NCBI GenBank assembly: GCA_027920525.1 | Contig: CP115858.1 | Span: 4,712,001-4,776,000, forward strand | Source of the DNA: Chryseobacterium daecheongense | GTDB taxonomy: Bacteria; Bacteroidota; Bacteroidia; Flavobacteriales; Weeksellaceae | Length of the DNA: 64,000 bases | Reading direction: 5' to 3' | Shown: positions 53,319 through 62,174 of the stretch, piece by piece | How positions within the stretch are numbered: the first letter of the stretch is position 1 | Layout: every line of letters begins with the position of its first letter | The notes under the pieces: generated by a model | The model's database searches: none | Told to the model about the DNA's origin: nothing | Seen by the model: the letters and a program-made list of their open reading frames with translations, nothing else | Translations under genes and position numbers: made by a program

Positions 53319-54188
53319 TTATTTCAGAATCCTTGCAACTGCTCTTTTTGCTTTCCTGTGGGCTTTCCTTACTTTAAATTCGAACCATTTTTCTTTAAAT
53401 AAATTTCGCATAGCGTTATCGAAATGCCTGATCATGACCAGATTTTTAAATCCTCTCCATTTTTCGAGCCAGCTGGAAGGAAGAGCTCTGACAGAGACGG
53501 AATATCCTTCTGTTTCATATTGGATATAGTGCCACCATCCGGAAGGGATGTAAAGTGTTTCTCCGGGATGGATAACGGCTTCGTAACCATTTAGATACTT
53601 TAAAGCAGGAAATTCTTGATAGTCGGGTTCCTTAATATTAGCTAAACCGTGAAAATTATAAGGTAATTTGTACATCAGACTGGATTGTTCCCAGGGAAAT
53701 AGCCATATCTTTTTAATGCCTTGAAACTGTGTGATGAAAACATGGGACATATCAATATCAACGTGGCTTCTGGTAATGGAGCCTTTACCACCAAAAAACA
53801 TAAAAGGAAGCCACTTTAGAATTTTTCCATTGGTAACATCATTATAGTGGATATCACTTTTCATTTCAGGTTTTATAGTGAGCAGGTTAAAAAGAAAAAG
53901 CCTGTGTTCTGTTGGTTTTGTGCTGATCAGGTCCAGATATTCAGAAAAATGGCTCTGAGCAATAGGTTTACTTGCAACCCTATCCAAAGATTCAAGGTCA
54001 CTGCCATAAATATTGACCTTATGATTACCTGCTATTTCTTTAAAATAATCATAGCTCCACTTTTTAAAAGCCGGGCTTTCTGGATCTGCAAAATCTTCGA
54101 TTATAACCGGAAGACGAGGTTTCATGTAGAGATTCAGAAAATTTATTGATGGTATATTCCTAACTTTTTGTACAGATGATAACTTCAT
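53319..54188 (-). CDS. Cupin-like/JmjC-type Fe(II)-2-oxoglutarate oxygenase
   Basis: 289-aa Cupin_8 protein. A possible HxD...H iron triad is H142, D144 (SHVDIDMSH) and H220 (GETLYIPSGWWHYIQY), with K160 a candidate 2-oxoglutarate ligand. Relatives hydroxylate proteins, RNA or small molecules; the substrate is unknown. The C-terminus is strongly basic (KVRKAHRKAKRAVARILK), which may bind nucleic acid or ribosomes. The promoter holds a 32-bp element nearly identical to the one behind the Rrf2 gene at 62919, suggesting shared control with sulfur genes. Confidence 0.85.
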   Translation of the reverse strand: MKLSSVQKVRNIPSINFLNLYMKPRLPVIIEDFADPESPAFKKWSYDYFKEIAGNHKVNIYGSDLESLDRVASKPIAQSHFSEYLDLISTKPTEHRLFLFNLLTIKPEMKSDIHYNDVTNGKILKWLPFMFFGGKGSITRSHVDIDMSHVFITQFQGIKKIWLFPWEQSSLMYKLPYNFHGLANIKEPDYQEFPALKYLNGYEAVIHPGETLYIPSGWWHYIQYETEGYSVSVRALPSSWLEKWRGFKNLVMIRHFDNAMRNLFKEKWFEFKVRKAHRKAKRAVARILK

Positions 54189-54205
54189 TTTTAGAATTTA
54201 AAGGA

Positions 54206-54213
54206 CAAATATA
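54206..54213 (-). promoter_or_regulatory. -7 box of cupin/JmjC gene
   Basis: TATATTTG on the minus strand, 17 nt before the ATG and abutting the operator-like element. Confidence 0.55.
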
Positions 54214-54244
54214 AAATTATTATCCTACTAAATTAGTAGACTAA
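54213..54244 (-). promoter_or_regulatory. Putative Rrf2-type operator, copy A
   Basis: Minus strand reads TTAGTCTACT-N6-GTAGGATAAT-AATTTT. The core CTACT-AATTT-AGTAG is a dyad. It agrees with copy B at 63348-63379 at 28 of 32 positions and covers the -33 region. Confidence 0.55.
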
Positions 54245-54348
54245 TTGTTAAAATGAATGTTTCTGCTCAATTTTTTAGAATAAGAATCATAAAAGAGGAT
54301 AGTTTACCGCCTTTTTACTAAATTAGCGCATCTAAAAAATTACTAAAA

Positions 54349-55545
54349 ATGATCTCTGAAAAATATCTTCAAAATTTACAGAACGAGCTTAAAAATATTG
54401 AAAACGACGGGCTTTATAAGAGAGAAAGAATCATTACTTCCCAACAGAGTGCCGAAATAGAAGCTAACGGTAAAAAGTTGCTGAACTTCTGTGCTAATAA
54501 TTATCTGGGACTTTCCAATAATCCTGAAGTGATGAAAGCATCCCAGGATATGATCGCTTCTCACGGATATGGAATGTCATCCGTTCGTTTTATCTGTGGA
54601 ACCCAGGATATTCATAAGCAGCTGGAAGAGAAGATCGCTCAGTTTTTAGGATTGGAAGATACGATCTTGTATGCAGCATGTTTTGATGCTAACGGTGGTG
54701 TTTTTGAACCGCTATTCACCGAGGAGGATGCTATTATTTCAGATGAACTGAACCACGCATCGATTATTGACGGGGTTCGTCTTTGTAAAGCGGCAAGATA
54801 CCGTTATAAAAACAATAATATGGAGGATCTGGAAGCTCAACTGAAAGCAGCTTCTGAAAAAAATCACCGCTTTACGATCATTGTTACCGATGGGGTTTTC
54901 TCTATGGATGGAATTGTAGCTAACCTGAAAGGGGTATGTGATCTTGCGGATAAATATGGCGCCTTGGTAATGGTAGATGACTCTCACGCCACTGGTTTTA
55001 TTGGAAAAACAGGTCGTGGAACACATGAAGCGAATGAAGTAATGGGTCGGGTAGATATTATCACCTCTACCTTAGGAAAGGCACTGGGTGGAGCTTTAGG
55101 AGGATTCACTTCGGGTAAAAAAGAGATTATCGATATGCTGAGACAACGTTCCCGCCCTTATCTGTTTTCCAATTCATTAGCTCCGGGTATTGTAGGTGCA
55201 GCATTGAAGGTGTTGGATATGATCTCTGCTGACACGTCACTTCGTGATCAGGTGATGGAAAATGCAGAATACTTCAGAAGAGGAATGAAAGCTAAAGGTT
55301 TCGATATTCCTGACGGAGATGCTGCGATCGTTCCGGTAATGCTTTATGATGCGCCATTGGCTCAGAAAATGGCAGAGAAACTTATGGACGAGGGAATTTA
55401 CGTAATTGGTTTCTTCTATCCTGTAGTTCCTAAAGGAAAGGCAAGAATCAGGGTTCAGCTTTCTGCTGCCCACACCAGAGAACATCTGGATAAAGCTATT
55501 GCTGCTTTTGAAAAAGTGGGGAAAGAGCTTAGTGTGATCTCTTAA
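54349..55545 (+). CDS. kbl: Glycine C-acetyltransferase (2-amino-3-ketobutyrate CoA ligase)
   Basis: 398-aa PLP enzyme of the alpha-oxoamine synthase family; with threonine dehydrogenase it converts threonine to glycine and acetyl-CoA. The PLP lysine is K244 in [14 protein letters not shown]; other marks are [15 protein letters not shown] near 47, [15 protein letters not shown] near 73 and [16 protein letters not shown] near 209. Full length matches E. coli Kbl. Bacteroidetes also have serine palmitoyltransferase and KAPA synthase in this family, but [13 protein letters not shown] favours Kbl. Promoter has TAAATTAG, one mismatch. Confidence 0.9.
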   Translation: MISEKYLQNLQNELKNIENDGLYKRERIITSQQSAEIEANGKKLLNFCANNYLGLSNNPEVMKASQDMIASHGYGMSSVRFICGTQDIHKQLEEKIAQFLGLEDTILYAACFDANGGVFEPLFTEEDAIISDELNHASIIDGVRLCKAARYRYKNNNMEDLEAQLKAASEKNHRFTIIVTDGVFSMDGIVANLKGVCDLADKYGALVMVDDSHATGFIGKTGRGTHEANEVMGRVDIITSTLGKALGGALGGFTSGKKEIIDMLRQRSRPYLFSNSLAPGIVGAALKVLDMISADTSLRDQVMENAEYFRRGMKAKGFDIPDGDAAIVPVMLYDAPLAQKMAEKLMDEGIYVIGFFYPVVPKGKARIRVQLSAAHTREHLDKAIAAFEKVGKELSVIS

Positions 55546-55686
55546 AAATATTAAAAAATAAAAATTGAAAACTTGGGATTGTTCGGCTGTTTTTGTGGCT
55601 GATGATCCCAAAGTTATTTCAAAGGTTGAAGTGAGAGACGGGAGTATGGTATCGTATTGTTTTATAAAAAATAGAAAGTTTTTAAA

Positions 55687-56241
55687 ATGCTTTACACAAT
55701 AATCAAAGCGCTGCACATTATTTTTATGGTCAGTTATTTTGCAGGGATTTTTTACCTTGTCAGGATATTTGTTTACTATAAAGATACCGATGAATTCTCT
55801 GAAGAAAAGAAAAGTATCCTAAGAGAACAGTATACCTTCATGGCAAGAAGGCTTTGGAATATCATTACAGTTCCTGCAGGAGTGATCATGGCGGTTTGCG
55901 GACTGGTTATGATCTTTCTTAATACAGGATTGATGAAAATGCCTTGGTTTCATTTAAAACTAACATTCCTTGTCGGTCTGGCGATCTACCATTACTGGTG
56001 CTGGAAAAAAGTTCTTCAATTAAAAGCACTTCACGGAAATACATTACAGACAGCGAACATAAAACTGAGACAGGCGAATGAGATTGCCACATTCATTTTA
56101 TTCCTGGTTGTTTTTACCGTTATTCTGAAATCTTCAGTAATTGATTACTGGTGGCAATTAATTGCCGGATTTTTCGTTCTTGTATTTTTAATCATGATGA
56201 CCGTGAAACTGGTCAATAAAAACAAAAAAAAGAAACAATAG
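55687..56241 (+). CDS. hemJ: HemJ-like (CopD superfamily) membrane protein
   Basis: 184-aa inner-membrane protein with four or five TM helices. MLYTIIKALHIIFMVSYFAG (His10) and the MARRLWNIITVPAGVIMAVC, WFHLKLTFLVGLAIYHY blocks match HemJ, the oxygen-independent-type protoporphyrinogen IX oxidase of heme synthesis (UPF0093). The conserved His and Lys (KLTFL) are present. It lies just upstream of gldF by 56 bp; a common transcript is possible. A non-enzymatic CopD relative is the alternative. Confidence 0.8.
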   Translation: MLYTIIKALHIIFMVSYFAGIFYLVRIFVYYKDTDEFSEEKKSILREQYTFMARRLWNIITVPAGVIMAVCGLVMIFLNTGLMKMPWFHLKLTFLVGLAIYHYWCWKKVLQLKALHGNTLQTANIKLRQANEIATFILFLVVFTVILKSSVIDYWWQLIAGFFVLVFLIMMTVKLVNKNKKKKQ

Positions 56242-56297
56242 AAAAAGGGTATCGTGTGTACATCAATACAATCCCTTTTACATTTTACTAAAAAACT

Positions 56298-57026
56298 ATG
56301 ATTGCAATTTTAAAAAAAGAACTTTGGAGTTACTTCGGGAACTGGAGTGCGTGGATCATTATCGCAGCTTTCAGTCTGATAGCGACTCTTTTTTTGTTTT
56401 TTTTCGACAACGACTCTAATATCTTTGAGATCGGAATGGCCTCATTACAAAGCTATTTTGTTTTGGTCCCATGGCTACTGATGTTCATTATTCCGGCGCT
56501 TTCCATGAAAACTTTTGCAGAGGAGCAGCAAACGGGAACTTTGTACTGGTTGTTTTCCCAGCCTTTAAAAATATCGGACCTAGTATTAGGAAAGTTTCTT
56601 TCCGTTTGGGTAGTCGGCATCTTATGCCTCATTCCTTCGTTGATCTATCTGTATACCGTTTATGTTTTGGGAGTTCCTGCGGGGAATATTGACCTGGGAA
56701 TGACCTTTGGGAGTTATATCGGATTGATAATGCTTATCGCTGCTTTTTCGGGTGTCGGGATTTTAGCGTCATCGTTGTCTCAGAATCAGATCATGGCTTA
56801 TCTGTTAGGTGTTTTCATGTGTTTTATCATGTATTTCGGAATCGAGCAGTTAGCAAGCTATAAATTGTTGGGTGGAGCAGATTTTATCTTACAGAATATA
56901 GGTTTTTATCAGCATTTCCTTGGATTTACAAGAGGGTTGATCGATTTCAAAGATGTAGCCTATTTTGTTCTGATCATCGGTGTTTCATTAGTGTTGTCCA
57001 ATCATTTTATCAATAAAAAGAAGTAG
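56298..57026 (+). CDS. gldF: Gliding-motility ABC transporter permease GldF
   Basis: 242-aa ABC-2 type permease with six TM helices (first at about 18-38, last near 220-237); FAEEQQTGTLYWLFSQPLK near 70-90 is characteristic. With GldG and ATPase GldA (not in the window) it forms the transporter linked to gliding in Flavobacterium johnsoniae. Four bp separate its stop from gldG, so the two are co-translated. Confidence 0.93.
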   Translation: MIAILKKELWSYFGNWSAWIIIAAFSLIATLFLFFFDNDSNIFEIGMASLQSYFVLVPWLLMFIIPALSMKTFAEEQQTGTLYWLFSQPLKISDLVLGKFLSVWVVGILCLIPSLIYLYTVYVLGVPAGNIDLGMTFGSYIGLIMLIAAFSGVGILASSLSQNQIMAYLLGVFMCFIMYFGIEQLASYKLLGGADFILQNIGFYQHFLGFTRGLIDFKDVAYFVLIIGVSLVLSNHFINKKK

Positions 57027-57030
57027 AATT

Positions 57031-58698
57031 ATGAAGAAGATACCTTTTAAATCTCCATTAGGGATTTTATTGTTTGTGATCCTGCCTTTAGTGATTATTC
57101 TTGCCGTTTCTGGGATTAGATTGGATTTAACGAAAGAAAAAAGATATACCCTTTCCGATAATACCATCAAAGTATTGGAATCGGTTAAAAAGCCTCTGAC
57201 TGTGGAGGTATATCTGGAAGGAGATTTTCCGGCCAGCTTCAAACAGTTGCAAAGTGAAACGAAGTTTATGCTGGAGGAATTCAGAAAGATTAATCCGAAA
57301 ATTGATTTTAAATTTATTGATCCCATCAAAACCAAAATGTCCCAGGATACTTTGATGGCGATGGGAATGCAGCCTTCCGTTCTTCCGGATGTAAAAGACG
57401 GTAAAGTCTCCCAGATCGTATTATTTCCGTATGCGGTTCTTAAATACAACAAGGGCGGCGTTTCTATCCCGCTGGTGGTACAGCAGGCCAATATCAATGC
57501 CGATGAACAGCTGACGAAATCCATTGAAAATTTAGAATATAATCTTGTATCGAACATCAAGAATATTGCCACTGATAAGAGAAAGAAAATAGGAGTTTTG
57601 GTTAACCAGGATGAATTAAGTCCGGGAGAATTCCAGGGTTTTATGCATTTGGCATTAGAAAACTATGATGCCGGTCCTGTGATTCCTAAAAACCAGGTTG
57701 AGCTAACGGCTGCGGATGTTCCGTTGCTGAAACAAATGAGCGCTCTGGTTATTGCAAAGCCTAGAAAAGCATTTACAGATGGTGAAAAAGTGATCCTGGA
57801 CCAGTATATTATGAACGGAGGAAAAACATTATGGATGATTGATGCCGTAAATGCTGAAATGGATACCTTAACCCGATCTAAAAAGGTAATGCCATTCCCG
57901 GTGGATATCAACATGACTGATTTCTTCTTCAACTATGGAATCAGGATCAATCCTGCTTTGGTTAAAGATGTAAAGAAATTCGCTTTGTTAAGGCTGGTAA
58001 CGGGAGAGGTGAGTGGCAATCCGCAGTATACAAGTCTTCCATGGCCCTATTTTCCTTTGGGTATTGCTGAAAAGAACGACCCGATCACCAAGAATATCAA
58101 TCCGGTAAAATTTGAATTTCCCACATCAATTGATACTTTAGGCAGAAAGAATATTAAAACCAAAGTTCTTTTTGAATCGAGTGAAAGGACTTTATTGAAA
58201 CAGGTTCCGAATTATGTGGATCTGAAAGAAATTTCCAGCGTAGATAGTCTTGGGCAAATGGAAAAGCCAAGTACTCCGAAAATCTTTGCTGTAGCATTGG
58301 AAGGGAAATTTACTTCCGCTTATACTTCGAGAATTGAAAGAAAATCCTATCCTGGTTTTAAAGGTCAGAGTCCGGAAAATAAAATGATTGTGATTGCAGA
58401 TGGTGATGTAGGAAGAAATAAAGTGATCAAGGGAGAACCTTTGCCGTTAGGAGTAGATTTATTAACCAATGAACAATTTGGAAATGAACAGTTCCTGCGA
58501 AACGCTTTGGATTACCTTTTAGATGACAGCAACCTGATGAAATTAAGAAACAGGAATATCGAAGAAAGGCTATTGGACAGACAGAGAATTACAGAAGAAA
58601 AGACCAACTGGCAATGGTTTAATTTGCTGCTTCCGCTAGTCATTATTGGGTTACTCGGAGGATTGTTCTTCTGGTTGAGAAAAAGAAAATTCAATTAA
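57031..58698 (+). CDS. gldG: Gliding-motility ABC transporter component GldG
   Basis: 555-aa protein with an N-terminal TM helix (about 10-28), a long extracytoplasmic region (GldG/ABC-type uncharacterised transporter domain; LDLTKEKRYTLSDNTIKVLE near 31) and a C-terminal TM (LLLPLVIIGLLGGLFFWL) ending in RKRKFN. It is the auxiliary component of GldAFG. Its presence supports a gliding or formerly gliding ancestry; many Chryseobacterium keep the genes although visible gliding is lost. Confidence 0.93.
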   Translation: MKKIPFKSPLGILLFVILPLVIILAVSGIRLDLTKEKRYTLSDNTIKVLESVKKPLTVEVYLEGDFPASFKQLQSETKFMLEEFRKINPKIDFKFIDPIKTKMSQDTLMAMGMQPSVLPDVKDGKVSQIVLFPYAVLKYNKGGVSIPLVVQQANINADEQLTKSIENLEYNLVSNIKNIATDKRKKIGVLVNQDELSPGEFQGFMHLALENYDAGPVIPKNQVELTAADVPLLKQMSALVIAKPRKAFTDGEKVILDQYIMNGGKTLWMIDAVNAEMDTLTRSKKVMPFPVDINMTDFFFNYGIRINPALVKDVKKFALLRLVTGEVSGNPQYTSLPWPYFPLGIAEKNDPITKNINPVKFEFPTSIDTLGRKNIKTKVLFESSERTLLKQVPNYVDLKEISSVDSLGQMEKPSTPKIFAVALEGKFTSAYTSRIERKSYPGFKGQSPENKMIVIADGDVGRNKVIKGEPLPLGVDLLTNEQFGNEQFLRNALDYLLDDSNLMKLRNRNIEERLLDRQRITEEKTNWQWFNLLLPLVIIGLLGGLFFWLRKRKFN

Positions 58699-58712
58699 AC
58701 GATAATGAATTG

Positions 58713-58742
58713 AAAAAGAGAAACTTTACGGTTTCTCTTTTT
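58713..58742. terminator. Bidirectional intrinsic terminator
   Basis: AAAAAGAGAAAC-N6-GTTTCTCTTTTT between convergent gldG and the DUF1801 gene. Confidence 0.9.
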
Positions 58743-58760
58743 TATTGATCAGAATATACT

Positions 58761-59192
58761 TTACTGTGTCAGGCTCTTACTAATACCGTCTCGTATCGCT
58801 TCTCCAAGCACTTCAATATCGATATCTTTCAATGCTTTGAACTTAATACAATAACCGGTCACACTGGCTTTTCCTATTTTTTCACCATAGGTTTGGGATA
58901 AATAGTTTTTATCATCAATACCAAGAATGTAAATTGAAATACCTGTTGTATTAGCGCTGAGGCCAATCTGGTAAAAATCCCGGGTACTTCCATCAGCATA
59001 TTTCATGATCCGGAAACCATATCCGATATTGGGATTGGAAACCGTTTTTCCTTCTTCATTTTTACCATCCAGAAACCATAATTTACATTCTGGCATCACT
59101 TGCAGAATGTACTGATGCAGGGTTTCCATATCTCGGCGTTTCGTGTCTGATTGAGTTGAAATGTAATGGTTGATTTGTTTTTGTATGGTCAT
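58761..59192 (-). CDS. DUF1801 domain protein
   Basis: 143-aa soluble protein with the DUF1801 pattern: IQKQINHYISTQSDTKRRDM, HQYILQVMPECKLWFLDGKN and NIGYGFRIMKYADGSTRDFY, ending GEAIRDGISK. The family is small, widespread and without an established reaction. Single gene; start at ATG 59192. Confidence 0.82.
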   Translation of the reverse strand: MTIQKQINHYISTQSDTKRRDMETLHQYILQVMPECKLWFLDGKNEEGKTVSNPNIGYGFRIMKYADGSTRDFYQIGLSANTTGISIYILGIDDKNYLSQTYGEKIGKASVTGYCIKFKALKDIDIEVLGEAIRDGISKSLTQ

Positions 59193-59262
59193 CGTGGTAA
59201 AGTATATATTTTCTTCGTACAGAAATGGTTATAAGCTTGAAGAGTAAACTTATATGATAATT

Positions 59263-59754
59263 CTAAGTTTTGCTGAGTCTCATCTTATAACTTAAATAAA
59301 ATAAAGATAGACTTATTACCAAAAATAAGCAACCACTGAAATAGACATAGATTTCAAATTGATTAAACCAATGTTCCAGATACAAAGCTTTAAAGGGAAA
59401 TGATGCCTGTTTTAAAAATATAAGTAAAAAGCTGATCACAATAACAATTAAAGAATTGATCCAGCTTAATTTTCGTTTTGAGGTGATCCATATACAGATC
59501 AGGCTGCCAATAATAAACCCTACAGTCTGGTAATTTCTGATCGTACTGATAAGGTCATTGAATTGTATGGAATCAATATTGTTTTTCTCAAACAGTTCAA
59601 CTAAACTACCAGAGTTTTTAGCCGAATTTAAAAACAACTGCGAAAGGTGTATATCCGTTAAATAGGAAAATAACCTTGGCGGAATAAGAATAAAGTTAAA
59701 AGCAATAATCTGGATGACGATGTATTTGATTTCTGTTTTATTAAAAATATTCAT
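59263..59754 (-). CDS. Hypothetical membrane protein
   Basis: 163-aa protein with four predicted TM helices (about 10-28, 78-96, 102-120, 132-158) and a polar loop SAKNSGSLVELFEKNNIDSI between the first two. I do not recognise the family. Start at ATG 59754: a TATTTTTG -7 box (59771-59778) lies 16 nt upstream, so the longer reading to 59787 is not used. Confidence 0.65.
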   Translation of the reverse strand: MNIFNKTEIKYIVIQIIAFNFILIPPRLFSYLTDIHLSQLFLNSAKNSGSLVELFEKNNIDSIQFNDLISTIRNYQTVGFIIGSLICIWITSKRKLSWINSLIVIVISFLLIFLKQASFPFKALYLEHWFNQFEIYVYFSGCLFLVISLSLFYLSYKMRLSKT

Positions 59755-59770
59755 GCTAGTATGTAAGTAA

Positions 59771-59778
59771 CAAAAATA
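59771..59778 (-). promoter_or_regulatory. -7 box of hypothetical membrane protein gene
   Basis: TATTTTTG on the minus strand, 16 nt before ATG 59754. Confidence 0.4.
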
Positions 59779-59790
59779 GGAAAACAAAAA

Positions 59791-59812
59791 AGAGAAACCT
59801 TAAGGTCTCTCT
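59791..59812 (-). terminator. Terminator of SDR gene
   Basis: AGAGA-ACCTT/AAGGT-TCTCT stem with one internal mismatch; on the minus strand TTTTTTG follows. Confidence 0.7.
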
Positions 59813-59870
59813 AAAATCATTGATACATTTTTTACTTTTTACATTGTACAAAAAATCAAATTGTACAAAC

Positions 59871-60608
59871 CTACCAAGGACTAATTCCAATCTCATCTTC
59901 AATATCATTACTGAAATACTGACCTGTTGGCCCGTTTTCATCAGTCAGAGTGTGCTTAATGATAAAAGAAGCAGCGCTTTCTACGGATCCCGGTCCGCTG
60001 TGGGCATTGAAGTCTGTTGCTGTATAACCGGGATCTATTACATTGACCTTAAAGGGAAGTTCCCTTAATTCATACGCCAAAACAATGGTGTATGCATTCA
60101 ACGCTGATTTTGATGGCCCGTAAGCGGCTCCCTTTACATGATAATACTTCCAGCTGGGATCGCTATGTAAAGTCAGAGAACCGAGCCCGGATGTGATATT
60201 GCTGATTCTCGGGCTGTCTGACTTTTTAAGAAGATCTAAGAAAGCCTGTGTAACGCTGATCACTCCGAAGAAGTTGGTATCGAAGACTTGCTGGATGTCC
60301 TTAATAGAAGTTTCTGAAGCCGTTTGCGGATTGATACCCAGAATTCCTGCGTTATTGATGAGAACATCCAGTTTGCCCTGTTCCCTTTCAATAGTATTCC
60401 TCGCTTCCGAAATAGAATCGGGGTTGGTAACATCTATTTCAATTGCTTTGATATTCTGATATCCTTTATCCTGAAGTTCTTTTACTACAGCTTCTCCTTT
60501 TTCAAGACTGCGGCTTCCAAGGTAGACCAATAGTCCTTTTGATGAGAGTTGTTTTGCAGTTTCCAGGCCAATGCTTCTGTTGGCACCTGTGATTAATACT
60601 GATTTCAT
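59871..60608 (-). CDS. SDR family oxidoreductase
   Basis: 245-aa classical short-chain dehydrogenase: cofactor motif TGANRSIG (7-14, a variant of TGxxxGIG), NNAG (85-88), Ser near 140 and active-site Y163/K167 (YGPSKSALNAYT). NADP preference is plausible from GSRS after the second strand. Relatives reduce carbonyl compounds after xenobiotic or redox stress. It follows the Crp-family gene on the same strand with a one-mismatch copy of the Crp-like dyad between them, suggesting direct control. Confidence 0.9.
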   Translation of the reverse strand: MKSVLITGANRSIGLETAKQLSSKGLLVYLGSRSLEKGEAVVKELQDKGYQNIKAIEIDVTNPDSISEARNTIEREQGKLDVLINNAGILGINPQTASETSIKDIQQVFDTNFFGVISVTQAFLDLLKKSDSPRISNITSGLGSLTLHSDPSWKYYHVKGAAYGPSKSALNAYTIVLAYELRELPFKVNVIDPGYTATDFNAHSGPGSVESAASFIIKHTLTDENGPTGQYFSNDIEDEIGISPW

Positions 60609-60659
60609 TTTCTTGTTTTATTTAGTGATGTAAAGGTGAGGTATTAAAAAATGAGATCT

Positions 60660-60675
60660 TTTGTCATTTGGCAAA
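60660..60675. promoter_or_regulatory. Crp/Fnr-like dyad before SDR gene
   Basis: TTTGTC-ATTT-GGCAAA, one base off the perfect dyad at 61287-61302; 52-67 nt upstream of the SDR start. Confidence 0.5.
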
Positions 60676-60683
60676 AAGTGATT

Positions 60684-61253
60684 TTAGCGTATATTTTTTC
60701 TTATCCTGCTCAGGGAAGACTGTGTGATACCAAGATATGAGGCGATATAGGAAAGAGGAATGCGATTGACCACAGTAGGGTAGATTTCAAGAAATTTGAG
60801 ATAACGGGTGGTCGCATCTTCTGAAACCAGAGGGCTTCTTCTTTCTACCTTCTGGATCAGTGCTCTTGAAATAATTTTATGAACAATAGCTTCCCATCCG
60901 ACAATGGTCTGCAACAGTTCTAGCCAGTCTTTGCGTGAAAAAACGATCATCGTACAATCCGTAACTGCCTGAACGTATGTGCTGGAATGAATTTCGTTAT
61001 CAAAACTTTCCAGATCCACGACCAGGTTATTTTCCTCGATAAAGTATTTGGTAATTTCTTCTCCTTTATTATCATAATAGCAGACCCGTAGAATACCATC
61101 AACGATAAATCCTACCTGTCTGGCAATTTTTCCGGCTTCGGAAAAATATTCATCTCTGGAAAGATGAAGTTCGGTGGATTTACTTTTTATAAATTCGATC
61201 TGCTGTTCATTGAGATTCCCAAACCTTAAAACGAAATTGAATAATTCTTTCAT
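60684..61253 (-). CDS. Crp/Fnr family transcriptional regulator
   Basis: 189-aa regulator: N-terminal cyclic-nucleotide-binding-like beta-roll (about 10-115; YFSEAGKIARQVGFIVDGIL) and a C-terminal winged HTH (about 140-189; PLSYIASYLGITQSSLSRIR). It lacks the Fnr cysteines and the clear cAMP pocket, like many Bacteroidetes members whose ligand is unknown. A perfect Crp-type dyad lies 34-49 nt upstream, suggesting autoregulation. Confidence 0.9.
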   Translation of the reverse strand: MKELFNFVLRFGNLNEQQIEFIKSKSTELHLSRDEYFSEAGKIARQVGFIVDGILRVCYYDNKGEEITKYFIEENNLVVDLESFDNEIHSSTYVQAVTDCTMIVFSRKDWLELLQTIVGWEAIVHKIISRALIQKVERRSPLVSEDATTRYLKFLEIYPTVVNRIPLSYIASYLGITQSSLSRIRKNIR

Positions 61254-61286
61254 GCCCGAAATTTAGCTAAAGAAAATGATACCGTA

Positions 61287-61302
61287 TTTGCCTTTTGGCA
61301 AA
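61287..61302. promoter_or_regulatory. Crp/Fnr-like dyad before Crp-family gene
   Basis: TTTGCC-TTTT-GGCAAA, perfect 6-bp inverted repeat with 4-bp spacer, sized like Crp/Fnr half-sites; located near the expected -33 region (TAAATTTC as one-mismatch -7 box at about 61258-61265). Confidence 0.55.
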
Positions 61303-61465
61303 AAATACTTTTAAAGCTATTATGGTTTGCCGTACAATTATTATAGGGGAGTTTCCTGAACAATAAACAATTTGTGGATAATATTCAGAGAAAAGTAAGC
61401 GATATTATGTTTAAAATAGCTAAAATTGCCTCGCGAATTTTGTTTATACTAAAGAAGAAAAATAC

Positions 61466-62002
61466 ATGAAAAGGCTGGGGAAGATGTTTTTTGTACTATT
61501 GATAGGGACTTCAGAGTTAGTTTTGGCGCAAATCAAAGCAAAAGTAATCGGTATTAAGGATGGTGATACGATCCTGGTTCTTGATAAAAATAATAACCAG
61601 ACCACATTACGTCTTGCTGAGGTAGATTGCCCTGAGAAAGGTCAGCCATTTGGAAAAAATGCCAAACAACTGACAAGTGATCTGGTGTATGGAAAAGAGA
61701 TCCTATACTATAAAACCACTTCTGACCGTTACGGACGCATCATTGCCAAAGTATATTTCGATAAAGATCAGTACCTGTCCGAAGAGATTATAAAAAAAGG
61801 ATTGGGATGGTGGTATTACCAATACTCCAATAATGAAAACCTTGGAGTACTTGAATCAAAAGCCAGAAGTCTTAAATTAGGATTATGGTCCGGAAGTGAA
61901 ACAATTTCTCCATGGGAATGGAGGAAGAAAAAAAGAGAAGCTTCCCAACTTAGAGCAAAAGCTAAATTATCAGGAAATTCTCTAAGAGAAATAGCAAGGT
62001 AA
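61466..62002 (+). CDS. Secreted thermonuclease (SNase family)
   Basis: 178-aa nuclease with a Sec signal peptide (MKRLGKMFFVLLIGTSELVL, cleavage after AQ). The staphylococcal-nuclease OB fold is clear: VIGIKDGDTILVLD near 28, LRLAEVDCPEKGQPFG near 48 (Asp and first Arg of the active site), SDRYGRIIAKVYFD near 88 and the C-terminal GLWSGSETISPWEWR. Calcium-dependent cleavage of DNA or RNA in the periplasm or outside is likely. Confidence 0.92.
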   Translation: MKRLGKMFFVLLIGTSELVLAQIKAKVIGIKDGDTILVLDKNNNQTTLRLAEVDCPEKGQPFGKNAKQLTSDLVYGKEILYYKTTSDRYGRIIAKVYFDKDQYLSEEIIKKGLGWWYYQYSNNENLGVLESKARSLKLGLWSGSETISPWEWRKKKREASQLRAKAKLSGNSLREIAR

Positions 62003-62040
62003 ATACTTTACCAGCTGTCAGGGTTGCTCATCAGAATAGT

Positions 62041-62131
62041 TTAAGAATATTCTTAATCTTTCGATATAGATATTTTATAACGCCATAAATTATTTGTTGA
62101 AAGAATATCTCCACAAGAATATGGAGTATTC
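62041..62131. repeat. Palindrome and hairpin between convergent genes
   Basis: TTAAGAATATTCTTAA (62041-62056) is a perfect 16-bp palindrome. Further on, GAATA-t-CTCCA (62103-62113) pairs with TGGAG-TATTC (62122-62131), 10 bp with one bulge. Neither has a T run, so a terminator role for the nuclease and DUF4268 genes is only possible. Confidence 0.4.
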
Positions 62132-62174
62132 CAAGAAATAACCGGATAAATAACTCAAGAATGATGGTCATTAT

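Noticed and set aside
54310..54325. Third copy of the Rrf2-type element before kbl (ACTAAATTAG)
   Set aside because: Only the 9-bp CTAAATTAG core agrees; the flanking CTACT and GTAGGATAAT parts are absent. It is better read as a -7 box variant.
55237..55716. 159-codon minus-strand open frame over the end of kbl
   Set aside because: Antisense to kbl and the kbl-hemJ gap; Ser/Phe/His-rich composition and no motif.
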